A program made the translations under genes and the position numbers. This document shows, one piece after another, positions 13,566 through 16,780 of a stretch of DNA of 16,780 nucleotides (positions are counted from its first letter, which is position 1; every line of letters begins with the position of its first letter). Below the pieces are notes generated by a model that made no database searches, was not told the DNA's origin, and saw nothing but the letters and a program-made list of their open reading frames with translations. The DNA is from an uncultured bacterium (GTDB taxonomy: Bacteria; Bacillota; Clostridia; Lachnospirales; Lachnospiraceae), in assembly GCA_946061355.1 (NCBI GenBank), contig CAMGRE010000027.1:1-16780 (forward strand), in the 5' to 3' direction.

Positions 13566-15359
13566 TCAGGCCCTCACATCAAAAGAAGTTTTTGACATGA
13601 CGCTCACATTCTTATCACTGCCTAAGATCTCATCCATCACGGTTCCTTGTTCCTTTTGCAGGACGCATCCTGCCTGTACGGAATAGCCCCTGTCCTGCAG
13701 TCTCTTTGTGAGGATATCCAGATGATCCTCAATCAGCTTAAGGCTCTCTTCATCCTGCAGGTAGAAATTGGTCGTGACCTTCTTCTGCTGCATGGCCACA
13801 TACACCGATACGTGTCCCAGGTGCTCCATATCAAGCTGCAACAGTGCACTGACATTTCCGTCACTTCGCGCCAGATTCTTTTTGCTGGTATATACATACA
13901 GATCCCCATGGGCGCTGTTTCCCTTTAATTTCAACGGGAGCTGCACATATGTGTAGATCTGATTCATCTGATTCAGGAAATCGACATTCTCACGAATCTG
14001 GCTCACTGTCTTTGCAAGCGGTGTGTCGGTGCCTGTGGCCTCCGTAAGCGCTCTTGCAAGCTGTCTTGTCTGTTCATTGATTCTCTCATACAGTTTTGAG
14101 ACCTGCTTCTGATCAAGGTCTTCCGGCTTGATCGTCCACTGGTCGGCCATCGCATTTTTGAAGATCTTCTGAAAGCCCCGTGACAGGAACAGATTCTTGA
14201 CAGCTTCTGTATGTTCCGGATGATTCCGCATGCTATGAGAGAGTTCTCTGACACTCTGATAGAGTTCCTCCTCAGTCAGCGTACCGTTTTGCAGTTTTCC
14301 GATGAGCTCCTGATCCGCGCCTGCCGCTTTCAAAAGTGTTCCAAGCTCCGCCACATCCTGCGCCGAAAGAATCTCGCCGCTCTCCACGGACTGCACAATC
14401 CCGGCCGATACTCTTCCGGTCTCATCCTGATTTTGTATAAGAACTGCCTCCGCCGGCATCTCTTCCGTGAATTTTTCCGCGACAAGCTGTCCTCCCGGCA
14501 GTGCACCCCCACTCTGCTCCAAAGTGACATCTGTTTTCCCCTGCGCTCCGCCGGGAAGTTCCCCGGCATTCCCGTTCTGCGCCTCAGATCCCGAAATTTC
14601 CGCATTTCCATCTATCAATGCCGTATCTGCTTCCGACAGAATACCATCCGCTGATTTCGCTCCAAACGCAAAAAGGCTTAAGAGATTACGGAGCAGCGCA
14701 CTTCCGTTTTCTGCGCCACCCTGGACAAACACATTTTCCACGGTCTGAGGGATCTCATCCGCAACCTGCATAAACGCATCTACCAGCTTGTGCTCATAAT
14801 TTTTGTATGCCTGAAACTGTTCCAGGTTCTCTGCAGTTACGGGGATGCCCAGCCTGTTCATCTGCACGATCGAGCGCACATCTCCCTCCGGGAAGGCAGC
14901 CACCTGCCGGTACATTTTCTGCAGCGCATCCCGTCCAACATTCATGCCTTCGTCCATCATGGAGAGTGTCATGCCCACACTTCTGTCGTTGATCTGCAAC
15001 CCGGCCATCGCAAGTGCCTTCCCGGCATTGCCGTCAGGCGCCATATTCTCAAACAGCGGGCGCAGCGCAAGTGTGCCTCCCGCATTGGACTTGATCTCAA
15101 ACAGAACATTCTGTCCGATCCCCGCCGCAATCGGCTGCTCCATCCGCGCCGTCACCACCAGATCCGTACTCAGCCGTATCTGGATCTCACTGCCGTTATT
15201 CCCAAGGACTTCTCCGCTTACGGTCCTGCCCGGTGTCAATGCAAGCAGTCTCTGATCCGTGACCTTCAGCCCTTCTCCGGAATTCTGCGCAGTCTCCCCC
15301 GCCGCCCCGGCATCCGATATGTAATGATTTTGAAATAAGCCAGACAGTGAAAAAGACAT
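13566..15359 (-). CDS. FliK-like hook-length-control domain protein (YlqG-like)
   Basis: In flagella FliK measures hook length and signals FlhB to switch substrates. This 597-residue protein has a FliK-type C-terminal region at about 475-575 (LPLKLKG, GDLYVYTSKK, LLQLDMEHLGHVSVYV, then IEDHLDILTKRLQDRGYSV). Residues ~37-100 look like a beta-rich domain (LTPGRTVSGEVLG; GIGQNVLFEIK). The middle, ~235-335, is low-complexity and rich in Gly, Glu and Ala, as in FliK linkers. The ATG at 15359 follows AGGAGGAGAGG directly and is preferred over an in-frame start at 15392 that would overlap rnhB. It sits 29 bases after rnhB and 17 before the FlhB-like gene. No other flagellar gene is present in the window. 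Confidence 0.85.
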   Translation of the reverse strand: MSFSLSGLFQNHYISDAGAAGETAQNSGEGLKVTDQRLLALTPGRTVSGEVLGNNGSEIQIRLSTDLVVTARMEQPIAAGIGQNVLFEIKSNAGGTLALRPLFENMAPDGNAGKALAMAGLQINDRSVGMTLSMMDEGMNVGRDALQKMYRQVAAFPEGDVRSIVQMNRLGIPVTAENLEQFQAYKNYEHKLVDAFMQVADEIPQTVENVFVQGGAENGSALLRNLLSLFAFGAKSADGILSEADTALIDGNAEISGSEAQNGNAGELPGGAQGKTDVTLEQSGGALPGGQLVAEKFTEEMPAEAVLIQNQDETGRVSAGIVQSVESGEILSAQDVAELGTLLKAAGADQELIGKLQNGTLTEEELYQSVRELSHSMRNHPEHTEAVKNLFLSRGFQKIFKNAMADQWTIKPEDLDQKQVSKLYERINEQTRQLARALTEATGTDTPLAKTVSQIRENVDFLNQMNQIYTYVQLPLKLKGNSAHGDLYVYTSKKNLARSDGNVSALLQLDMEHLGHVSVYVAMQQKKVTTNFYLQDEESLKLIEDHLDILTKRLQDRGYSVQAGCVLQKEQGTVMDEILGSDKNVSVMSKTSFDVRA

Positions 15360-15388
15360 TCCTCTCCTCCTAAAGTCCCTATTCCGCT

Positions 15389-16153
15389 TCAAACAGGCAC
15401 AAAATTACCAATAAAACTCCTCCTGTGGATCGGACTCGGCCCCAGCTTCTTTAGTGCTTCAATATGTTCTTTCGACCCGTAGCCCTTGTTGGATGCGAAA
15501 TCATATCCCGGCAGCACCTGATCATATTCCTCCATAAGCCTGTCCCTCGTGACCTTGGCTACGATACTGGCCGCAGCAATGGAGATACTCTTGGCATCGC
15601 CTTTGATGATCGGCACCTGTCTGATCGTAACCTGCGGTATCGTCACCGCATCATTTAACAGAATATCCGGCTTGACGGACAGCTTGCCGATCGCCTGCCG
15701 CATCGCTTCATACGTTGCCTGCAGGATATTGATCTCGTCGATGCGTTCCGGGCCCACAAATCCAAGTCCGACACTCACAGCCCTCTCCATTATTATATCG
15801 TACAATTCTTCCCTTTTCTTAGCGGAAAGCTTCTTGGAATCATTCAAACACAAAATATCGCAGTCCTTGGGAAGAATCACGGCTCCTGCGACGACCGGTC
15901 CTGCGAGCGGCCCTCTTCCTACCTCATCAATCCCACAGATCAGACCGCAGGACGCATACTCCCGTTCATACACTTTCATGCTCTCCGTGCGCAACAGTTC
16001 CTGCTCATACTCATGGAGTTTCCTCTCTGCACGCTCCACGATCGCCCGCACACCCGCACGTCCGTCCTCCCCGTACTGTCTAATAAATGCAGGCAGGTCC
16101 TCAATGGACGCCGCCTGCATTTTCTCTCTGATCTCACCAATCTTTTGTTCCAT
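15389..16153 (-). CDS. rnhB: Ribonuclease HII
   Basis: RNase HII removes ribonucleotides from DNA and RNA primers in RNA-DNA hybrids. The catalytic core begins with CGIDEVGRGPLAGPVVAGAV (acidic pair Asp76, Glu77), then LNDSKKLS, LLNDAV (Asp168), KGDAKSISIAAASIVAKVTRD and GYDFASNKGYGSKEH, all typical. The ~70-residue helical extension before the core is also found in the Bacillus enzyme. The ATG at 16153 is chosen because a GAGGA site lies about eight bases upstream. An ATG at 16168 overlapping the lepB stop, or a GTG at 16171, would add 5-6 residues but lacks a visible ribosome site. It follows lepB immediately and precedes the FliK-like gene, as in the related Bacillus cluster. Confidence 0.97.
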   Translation of the reverse strand: MEQKIGEIREKMQAASIEDLPAFIRQYGEDGRAGVRAIVERAERKLHEYEQELLRTESMKVYEREYASCGLICGIDEVGRGPLAGPVVAGAVILPKDCDILCLNDSKKLSAKKREELYDIIMERAVSVGLGFVGPERIDEINILQATYEAMRQAIGKLSVKPDILLNDAVTIPQVTIRQVPIIKGDAKSISIAAASIVAKVTRDRLMEEYDQVLPGYDFASNKGYGSKEHIEALKKLGPSPIHRRSFIGNFVPV

Positions 16154-16167
16154 GCCCTGTTTCCTCA

Positions 16168-16707
16168 TCACTGATGTTTCAAAATACCAAACTCAGACAA
16201 TGGCCAGATACGCACCCATGCCCTGCCGATAATATCATTTTTCCGGATATTGCCCACACTGGGATCCCTGCTGTCCGAGCTGTTGTTCCGGTTGTCTCCC
16301 AGCACAAAATACTCATCCGGCGCAAGCGTGATCTCCTCATAAGCCCGCCCCGGCCATTCGATCACTTCCCTGCCGTAATTTTCATCCAAAATCTCACCAT
16401 TGATATAAATATTGCCCTCATCGTCAATACGCACCGTCTCTCCCGGAAGTCCGATCACCCTCTTGATGTAGTATGTCTCATCCGCATATTGAAACGGAAA
16501 TACGATAATGTCAAACCGTTTGGGTTCGGAAAAACGATAACTGATCTTATCCACGATCAGATTATCCCCGTCACTGAGCGTATACTCCATAGATGCTCCG
16601 CTGACCACTGTTCTCTGCCCCACAAAAGTGATCACAAGATAAGTGAGCAGAAGCACCACCAGCAGATATATACTGGTATCCAATACTTCTTTTATGATTT
16701 TTTTCAT
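16168..16707 (-). CDS. lepB: Signal peptidase I
   Basis: LepB is a membrane-anchored serine/lysine protease that cleaves signal peptides from exported proteins. This 179-residue protein has one N-terminal helix (~11-30) and an extracytoplasmic catalytic domain, the short form usual in Gram-positives. The nucleophile is Ser39 in SGASMEYTL and the general base Lys82 in YYIKRVIGLPGE; the conserved GDNRNNSSDSR box is at 137-147. The ATG at 16707 is supported by GGAAGGA a few bases upstream; a longer in-frame start at 16773 would run back into rbgA. It begins 13 bases after rbgA. Confidence 0.97.
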   Translation of the reverse strand: MKKIIKEVLDTSIYLLVVLLLTYLVITFVGQRTVVSGASMEYTLSDGDNLIVDKISYRFSEPKRFDIIVFPFQYADETYYIKRVIGLPGETVRIDDEGNIYINGEILDENYGREVIEWPGRAYEEITLAPDEYFVLGDNRNNSSDSRDPSVGNIRKNDIIGRAWVRIWPLSEFGILKHQ

Positions 16708-16720
16708 GATGTCCTTCCAT

Positions 16721-16780
16721 TTACTCCGGCATTTCCAGAGTAACCCTTCCCAGCTTTCCGCTTCTGAATTCATCCATCAG
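16721..16780 (-). CDS. rbgA: Ribosome biogenesis GTPase RbgA, last 19 codons
   Basis: Only the C-terminal end is in the window: LMDEFRSGKLGRVTLEMPE followed by TAA at 16721-16723. This tail matches the end of RbgA (YlqF), the 50S-assembly GTPase, and rbgA precedes rnhB in Bacillus subtilis, so the context agrees. The GTPase domain lies outside the window and cannot be checked. Confidence 0.8.
   Translation of the reverse strand: MMDEFRSGKLGRVTLEMPE

Noticed and set aside
15549..16232. 227-codon plus-strand open frame opposite rnhB
   Set aside because: It mirrors the rnhB and lepB codons and has Ser/Ile-rich composition without any family motif.

Overview
The window looks like a chromosomal housekeeping stretch from a low-to-mid GC Gram-positive of the Clostridia, most likely the Lachnospiraceae. 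The pointers are strong AGGAGG-type ribosome binding sites, the gene order rbgA-lepB-rnhB-FliK-like-FlhB-like-yraN-pgeF, a long-form PRPP synthetase, and a LacI-type-sensor diguanylate cyclase. The family assignment is inferred from gene content and protein style, not from any search. Every gene but one lies on the minus strand. No tRNA, rRNA, CRISPR array, insertion sequence or phage gene is visible, and no gene-free gap exceeds 300 bases.

Reading the minus strand from right to left: the last 19 codons of the ribosome-assembly GTPase rbgA; lepB (signal peptidase I); rnhB (RNase HII); a FliK-like protein and a small orphan FlhB C-terminal-domain protein; yraN (nuclease-fold protein); and pgeF (purine nucleoside phosphorylase/laccase family). 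They are tightly spaced and probably one transcription unit. An 81-base gap then holds the control region of a signalling unit: an OmpR-type response regulator, a six-helix histidine kinase with a large extracytoplasmic sensor, and a 783-residue protein joining a LacI-like ligand-binding domain to a GGDEF diguanylate cyclase. A tandem 11/12-base repeat sits just upstream of the regulator promoter.

A 12-bp hairpin terminator separates this unit from prs, the only plus-strand gene. The hairpin also encodes the last residues of the cyclase. prs and a DUF512 (PDZ plus radical-SAM-like) gene diverge from promoters whose -35 boxes abut. DUF512-der-plsY-gpsA then run leftward with overlaps or very short gaps. 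PlsY uses the glycerol-3-phosphate that GpsA makes.

The most striking feature is near base 903-915. gpsA breaks off after about 252 of the usual ~335 codons and runs directly into the C-terminal third of PTS enzyme I (ptsI), followed by an HPr gene. Both gpsA and ptsI are incomplete at the same point. This is either a real deletion/rearrangement that inactivates two important enzymes or an assembly chimera, and it deserves checking first. I see no convincing wholly new multi-gene system. The best biological leads are the two-component/c-di-GMP cassette with its repeat-containing control region, and the FliK/FlhB-like pair embedded in a housekeeping operon.
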